A stretch of DNA of 38,260 bases from CAYPNF01 sp964411985 (GTDB taxonomy: Bacteria; Verrucomicrobiota; Verrucomicrobiia; Limisphaerales; J093). Shown here in pieces: positions 8,891-16,040 of this stretch (position 1 is the first letter of the stretch; the number at the start of each line of letters is the position of its first letter). Under the pieces are notes generated by a model that saw only the letters and a list, made by a program, of their open reading frames with translations, was not told where the DNA came from and made no database searches. The position numbers and the translations under genes were made by a program. The stretch is taken from the NCBI GenBank assembly GCA_964411985.1, contig CAYPNF010000070.1:1-38260 (forward strand), written 5' to 3'.

Positions 8891-8901
8891 TCCCCGAACC
8901 G

Positions 8902-10233
8902 ATGATCACTCTATCACTCCCCACTCGTCTCAGCAGCCGACGTCAGTTCCTCGTCCGGGGCACTTCCTTCAGTTTGGGGGCTGCGGTTGCGACGCAGTTT
9001 CTGCCCTCGGGGATCCTCGCCAGCGAAGGCAAACCCGGGGCCAACGACCGAATCCGGATCGGCTTCATTGGGATGGGACGCCAGGCGGGTGATCTCCACA
9101 AGGTGCTGGTGCAACAACCGCAAGCGCAGGTCGCCGCGGTTGCTGACGTGAATCTGGTGCGGGCTCGCGAGATCGCTTCGCAACACGGCGCCAAAGTCTT
9201 TCAGGATTATCGGAAACTCCTGGAGGAGAAATCCGTGGATGCCGTGATGACAGCCACCCCGGAACACTGGCGCGGTTCGATCTGCATCCACTCTTGCCAG
9301 GCCGGCAAGGATGTCTATGCCGAGAAGCCGCTGTCCCTGACGATTCGCGAAGGCAGGTTGATCGTCCAGGCAGCGCGCAAGTACAATCGCGTCTTCCAAG
9401 TCGGAAGCCAGCAACGGTCCATGTCGCGCAATCATATCGGGTGCGAGTTCATTCGTACGGGCAAACTAGGCAAGATCAAGCGCGTGATTGCCTGCAACTA
9501 TCCCACTCCTTGGGAAGGATCGTTGCCCAAGCAAGAGGTGCCAGCCGACCTGGATTGGGCGATGTGGTGCGGGTCGGTAGGACCGGTTCCCTATAATTTG
9601 GATTTGTACCTCCCGCGGGCCAATCCGGGCTGGCTTTCATTTCGCCCGTTCTCAGGGGGTGAGATGACGGGTTGGGGAGCGCACGGCTTCGACCAGGTGC
9701 AGTGGGCACTGGGTATGGATGAGAGCGGGCCGGAGGAAGTGTGGGTCGAGGGGCCCGCCTTCGCGCCGCCCACCTACACCCAGCCAGAGGCAAAAACCCG
9801 CGGAGACCAACTGTGCAGCCAGCCGAAGGTGTTCTTCCGTTACAAGGGCGAGATCATCATGGAATTGGCCGACGGCCCCATGGGGGGCGCCAACTTCATC
9901 GGCGAAAAGGGCCAAGTCAAGATCGATCGCGGAGTCTTTGAGTCCGATCCTGAGGAACTCATGGTGGAAGCGCTAAAGGCGAAGCCTCAAGGCGTCAGCC
10001 AGAACCACGTGGCAAACTGGTTGGAATGTATCAAGACGCGGAAACGGCCCGTTGCGGACGTCGAGATCGGGCATCGTTCCGCCACCGTCTGCCACCTTGG
10101 CAACATTGCCCGCTGGGCCGGCCGCAGGCTGCGCTGGGACCCCGTCACCGAGCGCTTTCCAGATGACAAAGACGCCAACCAATTCCTGGATCGGGAGCGC
10201 AAGAAACCTTGGGAACTGCCGGCCAAAGTGTAA
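8902..10233 (+). CDS. Gfo/Idh/MocA family oxidoreductase, Tat signal
   Basis: A 443-residue NAD(P)-dependent sugar or polyol dehydrogenase. The N-terminus SSRRQFLVRGTSFSLGAA is a twin-arginine signal, so it is probably exported folded with its cofactor, as known for glucose-fructose oxidoreductase. A Rossmann fold starts at IRIGFIGMGRQAG. The family EKP motif is in VYAEKPLSLTIREG and a catalytic-region pattern is GGEMTGWGAHGFDQV. The C-terminus (HVANWLECIKTRKRP, TVCHLGNIARW, DRERKKPWELP) is typical of the planctomycete/verrucomicrobial Tat subgroup. The start at 8902 is 12 bases after the araA stop. The same frame is open far upstream over araA, but that part is spurious. The substrate is unknown; context suggests pentose or oligosaccharide oxidation. 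Confidence 0.92.
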   Translation: MITLSLPTRLSSRRQFLVRGTSFSLGAAVATQFLPSGILASEGKPGANDRIRIGFIGMGRQAGDLHKVLVQQPQAQVAAVADVNLVRAREIASQHGAKVFQDYRKLLEEKSVDAVMTATPEHWRGSICIHSCQAGKDVYAEKPLSLTIREGRLIVQAARKYNRVFQVGSQQRSMSRNHIGCEFIRTGKLGKIKRVIACNYPTPWEGSLPKQEVPADLDWAMWCGSVGPVPYNLDLYLPRANPGWLSFRPFSGGEMTGWGAHGFDQVQWALGMDESGPEEVWVEGPAFAPPTYTQPEAKTRGDQLCSQPKVFFRYKGEIIMELADGPMGGANFIGEKGQVKIDRGVFESDPEELMVEALKAKPQGVSQNHVANWLECIKTRKRPVADVEIGHRSATVCHLGNIARWAGRRLRWDPVTERFPDDKDANQFLDRERKKPWELPAKV

Positions 10234-10257
10234 CAAATAGTGGCACACAAAACGTTG

Positions 10258-10286
10258 TTGGCGAACCGGCTCTTTGCTGCTAAAGT
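10258..10286 (+). promoter_or_regulatory. Candidate native promoter of the interrupted tRNA-Leu
   Basis: TTGGCG (10258-10263), a 17-base spacer and TAAAGT (10281-10286) resemble -35 and -10 boxes. They lie at the right distance from the 5' end of the tRNA-Leu sequence copy at 10301. Because the integrated element begins inside that copy, this promoter now reads into the element rather than into a complete tRNA. Prediction from sequence only. Confidence 0.45.
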
Positions 10287-10296
10287 ACTTACAGTT

Positions 10297-10339
10297 GCTT
10301 GCCGGTGTGGCGAAATGGCAGACGCACAGGACTTAAAAT
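10297..10339 (+). repeat. attL: 43-bp direct repeat, 5' remnant of tRNA-Leu
   Basis: These 43 bases are identical to 17369-17411. From 10301 they are the first 39 nucleotides of the tRNA-Leu gene, through the anticodon loop (ACTTAAAA), and they diverge at 10340 where the anticodon stem should close. They mark the left junction of the integrated element. Joining this sequence to base 17412 reconstructs an uninterrupted tRNA gene, which is presumably the original attB. Confidence 0.92.
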
Positions 10340-10480
10340 TCAGCCAGCGACCGTCCAAAGGCGTTCCGTTAAGAGTTAAAGGAAGTCACTAAAAAGCCTG
10401 TAAACATTGGTCAGAATCGCTATTCGCCTCAGTTTTTCTCCGTTTGCTCAGTCTTTCGATGGGCCTTCACAAAAAGCGGA

Positions 10481-10505
10481 AACTGTGACAAAAACTGTGA
10501 CACAG
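10481..10505 (+). repeat. Left 25-bp arm-type repeat
   Basis: Identical to 17300-17324 and in the same orientation. Each copy holds two direct ACTGTGACA units 12 bases apart. It lies 142 bases inside the left att core in sequence with no convincing gene. Paired short direct repeats at both ends of an integrase-bearing element are what arm-type binding sites of tyrosine integrases look like; binding itself is inferred. Confidence 0.7.
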
Positions 10506-10536
10506 ATTCCAGCTTTGGCGTATCCTCACCGGCAAC

Positions 10537-10809
10537 ATGAAAACCTCTCCCTCCATCAAACAAGCCATCGCCAATCTCAACCAACCCTTATTCGCCGAGG
10601 TCGTAACTCTGGGCGAAGCTAAGCTTCTGTGCTACCTCCCTCGTAGTGAGTACCTGCTTGAGATCTGTGGCGTCAATCAGACGGTCACCCTAGCCGAGTC
10701 GTTTCGCTGGTTCAGCGATGGGATGAAGGACTGTATGCCCATGGTCACTGGGGATGGGTTCACCGATTGGCTGGATGATGTGGCCCGCAGGTTGGAGCGG
10801 ACCGCCTAG
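10537..10809 (+). CDS. Small hypothetical protein of the element
   Basis: A 90-residue protein beginning MKTSPSIKQAIANLNQPLF with no family I recognise. It is soluble and acidic in the middle, with Trp-containing segments (SFRWFSDGMKDCMP, DGFTDWLDDVARRLE). No membrane segment and no strong ribosome-binding site are seen. It is the first open frame after the left att site and arm repeat and is transcribed inward. Its position beside the att region would fit an accessory or regulatory role, but nothing in the sequence shows one. Confidence 0.5.
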   Translation: MKTSPSIKQAIANLNQPLFAEVVTLGEAKLLCYLPRSEYLLEICGVNQTVTLAESFRWFSDGMKDCMPMVTGDGFTDWLDDVARRLERTA

Positions 10810-10825
10810 GATGCTGTTTCTGTGG

Positions 10826-11182
10826 TTACCGTGGGCGATCCCTTGGCACTTTGATTGGTCCGAGGGTCTTCACAGCGGCGGTGGCCCGTCGCGGCTTCCG
10901 CCGCATCCGCAGACCACATAGAAACGATGCTGCCCGAATCTCCGCGCTTAAGACCCCAGCCCAAGCCCCGAACCGTCCCAGGGTATCATTCTCCCAGTGG
11001 TCACCCTCCATTCGCTTTTCCAGTGACTGCTCAGCCATTGCCACCGCCTCATAAGGTAGTGCCTCACCCTGGGAAGGTGGGGTGAAGTTGAACCCTGAGA
11101 GCCGCTTTTTCAACCCCACCAGGGATGGGTTGCGGTTAAGTTCCGCGACTTCAGCTTTCGATAGTGTGTGTAAGCTGCTCAT
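10826..11182 (-). CDS. Hypothetical protein of the element
   Basis: A 118-residue basic protein starting MSSLHTLSKAEVAELNRNPS. A predicted helical N-terminal half (LVGLKKRLSGFNF, EAVAMAEQSLEKRME) is followed by a hydrophobic segment (GRFGAWAGVLSAEIRAASFL) and an Arg/Lys-rich C-terminus (RMRRKPRRATAAVKT). I recognise no domain. Its start is only 11 bases from the start of the divergent HTH gene at 11194, so their promoters must overlap the coding ends or one true start is further in. Moderate support only. Confidence 0.45.
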   Translation of the reverse strand: MSSLHTLSKAEVAELNRNPSLVGLKKRLSGFNFTPPSQGEALPYEAVAMAEQSLEKRMEGDHWENDTLGRFGAWAGVLSAEIRAASFLCGLRMRRKPRRATAAVKTLGPIKVPRDRPR

Positions 11183-11193
11183 ATTCTGTAGTT

Positions 11194-11547
11194 ATGGCTC
11201 ATACAGCTTATACTTACCCATACGACCGCCGCCACTTGGAGTCAGCCGCCAACGAGGTCACGGCCAGATTTAGACGGGGCGGCGCCCTTGCGCTGCGCAT
11301 CTCACGGCTGGCCGAGCCCACCGCGATGGAGTCCTGCGCCCTACTGGAAGCAATCTGGAAGAAGAGCAAGCTGCCCCTGGCAACGCTGGCGGCACTGGTC
11401 GGCACCACCCACGTAACCATAGACAGTTGGGTGAACTACCGCAGGAAGCCATCCCGCGCTGCAAGGCGGGCGATCTGGCTGCTTCACCGGCTGATGATGC
11501 GGCCAGAAGACCCGTTAAACCTCAGCACCTGGTTGACCTGGGGATGA
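11194..11547 (+). CDS. Helix-turn-helix protein of the element
   Basis: A 117-residue protein with a probable XRE-like HTH at residues ~55-95. The core LPLATLAALVGTTHVTIDSW has the 'helix, turn G-T-T, recognition helix' pattern, followed by basic residues (YRRKPSRAARRAIW). The start at 11194 (MAHTAYTYPYDRR) is preferred over an open frame from 11164. It is divergent from the 10826-11182 gene with 11 bases between starts, an arrangement seen in element control switches. It could be the regulator of integration or replication genes, but the target is unknown. Confidence 0.6.
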   Translation: MAHTAYTYPYDRRHLESAANEVTARFRRGGALALRISRLAEPTAMESCALLEAIWKKSKLPLATLAALVGTTHVTIDSWVNYRRKPSRAARRAIWLLHRLMMRPEDPLNLSTWLTWG

Positions 11548-11735
11548 CGGCCACCCCGGGGGCACCCCGGGGGAATGGTTTCGGCCCTGTGTGTAACAGT
11601 ATGTTGCCAGTCTCAACTCTTGGCCAATTTCTTTAAACGCACCTTCTGACCTTGAAGGCTTCGCCTTATACCGCCCTTACAGGGCATTTTTCACTGGAAG
11701 CACACCCTCCCTGGCTCTAGAAACACCCCAAGTAT

Positions 11736-11876
11736 ATGGAACAACCACCAGCTAAAGATCCCACGTCCTTCAACGCTGCTTCGCTGGGTGTGAAACGTCT
11801 GGCCAATATGTTGGCGCCCGTCCTGGTGCTGGCGTTGATAGTCTGGGAGGGGGGGCAACCAAGCTTGGTTGGATGA
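11736..11876 (+). CDS. Micro-ORF: 46-residue predicted membrane peptide
   Basis: Starts MEQPPAKDPTSFNAAS and contains one hydrophobic helix (LAPVLVLALIVW) near residues 26-37. Its stop overlaps the next micro-ORF's ATG in an ATGA (11873-11876), the pattern of translational coupling. No ribosome-binding site is obvious and no homologue is recognised. Paired tiny membrane peptides occur in phages (holin/spanin-like) and toxin modules, but nothing here proves either. Confidence 0.35.
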   Translation: MEQPPAKDPTSFNAASLGVKRLANMLAPVLVLALIVWEGGQPSLVG

Positions 11877-11956
11877 AAGCTGCAATGCTCACCGCAGCCA
11901 CCTGGCTGGCCATCCGCCTGGTGGACTGGGTGGTGCGCGGGTTCAGGAAGGGGTGA
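11873..11956 (+). CDS. Micro-ORF: 27-residue hydrophobic peptide, coupled
   Basis: Overlaps the previous micro-ORF by four bases. The peptide begins MKAAMLTAATWLAIRLVDWV and ends VRGFRKG, a single amphipathic or membrane helix with a basic tail. The coupling and matching hydrophobic character are the only reasons to believe it is translated. Chance occurrence in GC-rich DNA cannot be excluded. Confidence 0.3.
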   Translation: MKAAMLTAATWLAIRLVDWVVRGFRKG

Positions 11957-12055
11957 GCCCATAGCTGCCGCCCACCGAACGATAGCCATTCGGCGATAAC
12001 GAAAAGAAGCGGAAGCTTGGCGAACCCAGTTTGCTTTTACGGTAGAAATAACGAC

Positions 12056-13156
12056 ATGAGCAGGGATCGTTACCATGTAAAGATTTTGGGCAAGCCAGTT
12101 GGCCCTTTCTATGAGGAGGACTTGCTTACCATGTACCGCCAGGGTGAGATTACCGAAGAGACTCTTGCATGGCGGAAGGCGGATTATACAAGCTGGACCC
12201 CTCCCAGCGACTTGGGGGCCTGGTTCCCGATCAGGACTTTGATTCCTCAGATTCTCAAAGAGCCGACCAATAAGACTGCACCCCACTCTTCGACCGGCGA
12301 CCCTGCCGTGCGGGCAAAACAGGATTCTCCAGCCCCACCCGCACCGAACACCGCACCCACCGAAGTGGATCAAACTTGCAGGAGTGCGGAGGATGCCAAG
12401 CCGCGCGCCTTTTCCGGGGTACAGTGCCCAGATCACAGTAAGGTCAGCCCGCCTCCTGCGCCGAAGCCCAGTATGTACGAAAACCCCAGTGTGGTCGCTG
12501 GCCAGCAAGCCGCTGGCGCCAATAAAGGGCCAAAGCCTCCTAACCCAGCATCTCTAAGATGGGCAAGAGACCCATCCTCCAAGCCCAGCACCCTGCTAAT
12601 GCTGGCAAAAGACACAGATCCTGAAATCCGCATTGTAGTCTCCAGCCACCCTTCTCTTCCAGCCTCGGCCTTTGAGATTCTGGTTGCGGATCCAGACCGC
12701 AGGGTACGCTGCGCCCTAAGCCGCAACGGGAGCATTCCGTATGAAGCGATTCGGGTTTTAGTCCGAGATTCGGACTGGCAAGTAAGGGCCGCGTTGGCCG
12801 AAAACCCAAACATCGACAAGGCACCACACAGCGCAATCGAAACACCTGACATGTGTATTCTGGATGGGGGCTTCCTGGGTCGGCTTTCCGTTGACACCAC
12901 ATACGATGTCCGGAGGGAGGCAGGTAGAAACCCTTCAGCGAAGTCTCGGGTCTTTCGCAACTTATCGAAGGATCCACATCCTGAGCTCAGGGCTTTAGCC
13001 GCAAGGGGTGAGACCATTGATTTGGACGACTTGCGACGGTTAGCAAGGGATTCGGTGCCAATGGTCCGCGACGCTGCAATTAGTAACCCACTCTACCAGC
13101 TTGTGCCGCCGTGGCAGCGATCTCTTGATAGAATTCGCGTCGGCTTGATCGGTTGA
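12056..13156 (+). CDS. GYF_2-domain protein with variant (LRV-like) repeats
   Basis: A 366-residue protein with two recognisable parts. Residues ~5-60 form a GYF_2 (DUF4339) domain (YHVKILGKPVGPFYEEDL, then EETLAWRKADYTSW). Residues ~65-165 are a Pro/Ala-rich linker. From ~180 on come degenerate ~24-residue helical repeats of the leucine-rich-variant/HEAT-like type (DTDPEIRIVVSSHPSLP; DPDRRVRCALSRNGSIP; DSDWQVRAALAENPNI; DPHPELRALAARG; DSVPMVRDAAISNPL). GYF_2 domains are thought to bind Pro-rich ligands or membrane partners; the repeats are a protein-binding scaffold. I start at 12056 (MSRDRYHVK); a TTG at 12017 is the alternative. It is the largest non-replication cargo gene and its role is unknown. 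Confidence 0.75.
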   Translation: MSRDRYHVKILGKPVGPFYEEDLLTMYRQGEITEETLAWRKADYTSWTPPSDLGAWFPIRTLIPQILKEPTNKTAPHSSTGDPAVRAKQDSPAPPAPNTAPTEVDQTCRSAEDAKPRAFSGVQCPDHSKVSPPPAPKPSMYENPSVVAGQQAAGANKGPKPPNPASLRWARDPSSKPSTLLMLAKDTDPEIRIVVSSHPSLPASAFEILVADPDRRVRCALSRNGSIPYEAIRVLVRDSDWQVRAALAENPNIDKAPHSAIETPDMCILDGGFLGRLSVDTTYDVRREAGRNPSAKSRVFRNLSKDPHPELRALAARGETIDLDDLRRLARDSVPMVRDAAISNPLYQLVPPWQRSLDRIRVGLIG

Positions 13157-13332
13157 ATAGGCTGCCTACCACCAGCATTCAAAACAACCGAGCTACCAAG
13201 GATGCCCGTTGCGACATGCGCCTGCGGATCTCCCGGAGCGTTTGACGTTGTGTCCGCTGTCCCTACCCTCACCGCCAATCGAAGTGCCTGGAATCATCGT
13301 ACCAGGGTAGCAGGACTGGCCTTCTAGCATGG

Positions 13333-13614
13333 CTATCTCCTGGCATGTTCCGCTCTTGGAGGGCAACCCTTGCGCCGAAGCTGGCTTAAGCGGAGGTCTC
13401 CCCGTCCTATCATAGCCAAGATCGAAGTGGCTTCGATGCCCTCCGATGGCTTGCGAAGGTCGTACTCCTGGCAAAGCTCTTGGCAAAGTTCCAGGTTGTC
13501 CAGATCGCGGACCTTGGGGCCGAAACGGATAGCCAGCATGGCCCGTCCTTCCTTGATGTCCTGGTGAAATTCCCGATTGGTTCGGGGTTTACTTTGAATG
13601 TGAATGTCTCTCAT
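13333..13614 (-). CDS. Small hypothetical protein, last gene of replication operon
   Basis: A 93-residue protein. The start at 13614 (MRDIHIQSKPRTNREFHQDI) is preferred because a GAAG lies just upstream; an open frame continues to 13662. The sequence is charged, with a repeated segment LCQELCQEYDLRKPSEGIE and a basic C-terminus. No domain is recognised. It is downstream and on the same strand as the primase-like gene and the 30-residue micro-ORF, so it is probably co-transcribed with them. Confidence 0.55.
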   Translation of the reverse strand: MRDIHIQSKPRTNREFHQDIKEGRAMLAIRFGPKVRDLDNLELCQELCQEYDLRKPSEGIEATSILAMIGRGDLRLSQLRRKGCPPRAEHARR

Positions 13615-13648
13615 GGATTCTTCGGGTTGTGGTGTTGGTTGGTGGTGG

Positions 13649-13741
13649 CTACCGCTTGGCATTCAGTGCGGCCAGGTAGCCAAGACTCAGGCCGACGCTG
13701 AAACAGCAGCAGCCAGTGGCGATGATGGCAAGTAGGGTCAT
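13649..13741 (-). CDS. Micro-ORF: 30-residue membrane peptide
   Basis: Encodes a peptide beginning MTLLAIIATGCCCFSVGLSL and ending GYLAALNAKR, one transmembrane helix with a Cys-Cys-Cys cluster. An AAAGAACCC precedes the ATG. It fits between the primase-like gene (stop at 13765) and the 93-residue gene, on the same strand, with short gaps. The context makes translation plausible. Function unknown. Confidence 0.4.
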   Translation of the reverse strand: MTLLAIIATGCCCFSVGLSLGYLAALNAKR

Positions 13742-13764
13742 GGGTTCTTTGGGTTTTGGTTTGG

Positions 13765-15189
13765 CTACGCGGCTTTGTCGGAAGGTTGGGGTATGGGGTT
13801 GTAACCGTAAGTGCTGGCTTTGCGCGTCGCCATCCTGCCTTTCTCCACCTCAGAGATGACTCCGCACTGGCAGAGCATCCGAAGCCACCTACTGATTGTG
13901 ACTGGAGTCGTCCCCATCAGTTCTGCGGCTGTTCTGGTGCTGAGGAAGAACAACAGGCCATCCCCGCCATCGCTCAATGCCCCAACAAACCGCGCCAACC
14001 TCAGGATGTCGGGGTTTTCGATGCCATTGGTGTTTGGGTGGTTTGGGCCAGATGCTGAACGGTGCCAGGCTTGGTTGAGTATGCTATCCAGAAGCGGCTT
14101 TTTCGCAGTCCCCAAAGCGTTCAAGAACTCCTCCCAGTATTCGGAGCGTTTCATTCGTAGGCATTCAGGCGGAACCCTGGAGTGCCATGCCCCGAACACC
14201 GCCTGCTTCTCAGATAGGCTCAACGCTCTCCCCAGTGACTCCTTGATGTCTAAGCATCCTTTAGCCAACAGGAACAAGTGGTTGTGGTTGGTGTTAGGGT
14301 GATTGGGGACTGCTTTCAACAGGATAGCCTCCAGCAATTGGGGGTCCAATGTTACACAGTCCCCCAGTCTTTCAGTTTCCCAGTCCCCCAGTCCCCCATG
14401 TCTTTCAAGTGATCCCCCCACATGGGTTCCTGCTAATCTAGATTGTGCGCCTGCGGTAAGAGTCAAGGGCAGGTGCTGCTGGTCAGGGTCGAACCGCTGA
14501 GATGGCGTCCTTAGGATGGCATCTGGATCACGGCACAGGAAGCACTTACCGCTGAGATCGCTTCGGCTATCGTCGATGCACTCACACTTGACCAGCTCTG
14601 GGTAATTCTGGCTGACATAAGACTTCATTGCCTCAAAGCATGCCTTGTGGCTGGTTTCATCGGTGGCGTTGACGGGCACCAACCACTTCAAACCGTTTCC
14701 GCTGGGGGAGGTGAAGAGCAGAACTGTGTGAGGGTCACTGGCAAGCCTAGCCTTCCAAGCTTCAGGGTCCAGGTTATGTTCGGTGAGATCGTCGAAATCC
14801 ACCATGAGCAGACCTGAGTGTTTTGTGAGCCCGTCATTGTCTGCGTAGGAGAACTTTCCAGAGAACAGCGCGGCGGGGAGCTTGCGCTTGGCCTTGTCGC
14901 AATCGTCCTTCGTCGCTCTGCCTGCGGCCCGCTCCGCCTTGACCCTTCTTACCTCCATGGTCTTGGCGATGAGCTTATCGCCCTTGATGACATCTACCAC
15001 ATTGTGGAGCGGGACATGCCTGCAACTCTTGGTTGCGGTGACCAGTGGAATCAGAGTGACGGTGATATTTCCCCAATCAGGCTTGATGTTCGGTGAGGAA
15101 ACTGGCAGGATTTCCATAGTTGAAGCGGTGGTTGTTGCCCCAGTCTGAATCACTGGGGCGTCTTTTTTGTGAGGGTCTTCTTTGTTCAT
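13765..15189 (-). CDS. BT4734/VirE_N-type primase-like replication protein
   Basis: A 474-residue protein. The N-terminal half matches the BT4734-like (formerly VirE_N) domain found in primase/replication proteins of mobile elements: LFSGKFSYAD, HSGLLMVDFDDL (acidic D-x-D-D cluster), then LLFTSPSGNGLKWLVPV. The middle (residues ~250-300) is low-complexity. The C-terminus has a winged-helix segment (RTAAELMGTTPVTISRWLRM), as in replication initiators. No helicase Walker motif is seen, so unlike longer relatives it would need a host helicase. The start at 15189 has a strong AAGGAAGG ribosome-binding site; a longer frame from 15303 lacks one. Its start lies 11 bases beyond the stop of the excisionase-like gene. 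Confidence 0.8.
   Translation of the reverse strand: MNKEDPHKKDAPVIQTGATTTASTMEILPVSSPNIKPDWGNITVTLIPLVTATKSCRHVPLHNVVDVIKGDKLIAKTMEVRRVKAERAAGRATKDDCDKAKRKLPAALFSGKFSYADNDGLTKHSGLLMVDFDDLTEHNLDPEAWKARLASDPHTVLLFTSPSGNGLKWLVPVNATDETSHKACFEAMKSYVSQNYPELVKCECIDDSRSDLSGKCFLCRDPDAILRTPSQRFDPDQQHLPLTLTAGAQSRLAGTHVGGSLERHGGLGDWETERLGDCVTLDPQLLEAILLKAVPNHPNTNHNHLFLLAKGCLDIKESLGRALSLSEKQAVFGAWHSRVPPECLRMKRSEYWEEFLNALGTAKKPLLDSILNQAWHRSASGPNHPNTNGIENPDILRLARFVGALSDGGDGLLFFLSTRTAAELMGTTPVTISRWLRMLCQCGVISEVEKGRMATRKASTYGYNPIPQPSDKAA
14357..14396. repeat. Five tandem 8-bp units inside the primase-like gene
   Basis: Read on the plus strand, five octamers follow in exact register: CAGTCCCC, CAGTCTTT, CAGTTTCC, CAGTCCCC, CAGTCCCC. 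They lie in the linker between the primase-like domain and the C-terminal HTH. Because eight is not a multiple of three, gain or loss of one unit would shift the frame. Confidence 0.85.
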
Positions 15190-15200
15190 GGTTTCCTTCC

Positions 15201-15425
15201 TTACTTGGTCCTGCTCTGCATCCAACGGTCGATGTCCTCCAACCGATATCTGCAGCACTTTCGGCTGATGCGGAGATGGGGCAGGCTCCGCTTCCGCCTC
15301 CACTCACTAACGGTGCGGGTTGTCACCTTCAGGTAAGCCGCAACCTCGGTGAGGTTGAGCAGAACGGTTTGCGGTGTCCGCTGGCTAGTGGCCAGCCCAG
15401 TTGCTATTCCAGAGTTTTTTCTCAT
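15201..15425 (-). CDS. Excisionase-like helix-turn-helix protein
   Basis: A 74-residue DNA-binding protein of the MerR/HTH_17 'excisionase family' type. The core is LLNLTEVAAYLKVTTRTVSE, then WRRKRSLPHLRISRKCCRYR and LEDIDRWMQSR, the usual helix-turn-helix plus wing layout. Such proteins bend DNA at att sites (Xis) or activate nearby genes (AlpA). Its stop is 11 bases before the primase-like gene's start, so they form an operon. A perfect palindrome TGGAA-GCT-TTCCA (15489-15501) lies about 64 bases upstream and could be an operator. Confidence 0.8.
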   Translation of the reverse strand: MRKNSGIATGLATSQRTPQTVLLNLTEVAAYLKVTTRTVSEWRRKRSLPHLRISRKCCRYRLEDIDRWMQSRTK

Positions 15426-15627
15426 GGGAGGGAGGATAGCACCGCCATCAGCACACCCCTATGGAAAGTCGTATGTTCCCATCAAGCATGGAAGCTTTCC
15501 AGAATTGATACGCCTTGCGCTGGGTGTGGGGGCTGGAAAAGTGAACCGCTGCCCCTTATGTGGCAGGCATCAATCACCCTTCCAGCAGCGCCCCGCCATG
15601 GATGCGGAAGGAGCTTGCCGTTCGATT

Positions 15628-15885
15628 CTAATTGTTCGCTGGGTGAACGATCTCAGCCAGCTCACCTGCCATGGCTCTGGCTTCAAACCTGGCAACCTCG
15701 TCCAGGCTGATGTATGGCCGGTTGGCGATGGTGACGGTCTTGATGATTCCCAGCTTGGCCCAGCGGTATCCAGTGGATCGGCTCTTATCCAGATCCTTGA
15801 GCCATTTGCTGAGCGGCACCAGTCTGCTTACGCAGGAGGGAGTGCCGGTTGATTGCGAATCAGGAGTCGATTTAATTTCGATCAT
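15628..15885 (-). CDS. Second excisionase-like DNA-binding protein
   Basis: An 85-residue protein with an HTH like that of AlpA/Xis proteins: LVPLSKWLKDLDKSRSTGYR is the helix-turn-helix and WAKLGIIKTVTIANRPYIS the wing, followed by a helical tail (LDEVARFEARAMAGELAEIV). Same strand as, and upstream of, the 74-residue HTH gene, with a 202-base gap that holds no other gene. Having two such factors beside an integrase suggests one acts as recombination directionality factor and the other controls the primase operon; which is which is not decided. Confidence 0.72.
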   Translation of the reverse strand: MIEIKSTPDSQSTGTPSCVSRLVPLSKWLKDLDKSRSTGYRWAKLGIIKTVTIANRPYISLDEVARFEARAMAGELAEIVHPANN

Positions 15886-16040
15886 GGGGGCTTTCCTGTT
15901 TGAATAACAGTGAAGGCATTCCCTTGGGGTTGACTGGTCTTGAATAAGAGTCGGCCCAGTGCCCTATGCCTTCACCCCAAGATCCCGTAGCCTGCTAAAA
16001 GCATCGACTGGGACCCCATTGGGTTGGGGTGTCTGATCGG

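Noticed and set aside
7885..8901. Long plus-strand open frame leading into the Gfo/Idh gene
   Set aside because: It overlaps araA in another frame, is Arg/Gly-rich without domains, and the Gfo/Idh protein has its own Tat signal start at 8902.
11717..12508. 263-codon minus-strand frame
   Set aside because: Antisense to the GYF_2 gene and the micro-ORFs, with low-complexity Arg/Gly/Cys composition and no domain.
13258..13300. Weak resemblance to 3146-3187 (both with CTCxCCGCxAATC and GCCTxGAATC)
   Set aside because: Roughly 70% match over ~40 bases by eye in two non-coding stretches; too weak to call a repeat family without a genome-wide search.
14340..14420. C-rich repeats as a CRISPR-like array
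   Set aside because: Units are 8 bp and contiguous without spacers, and lie inside a coding sequence.
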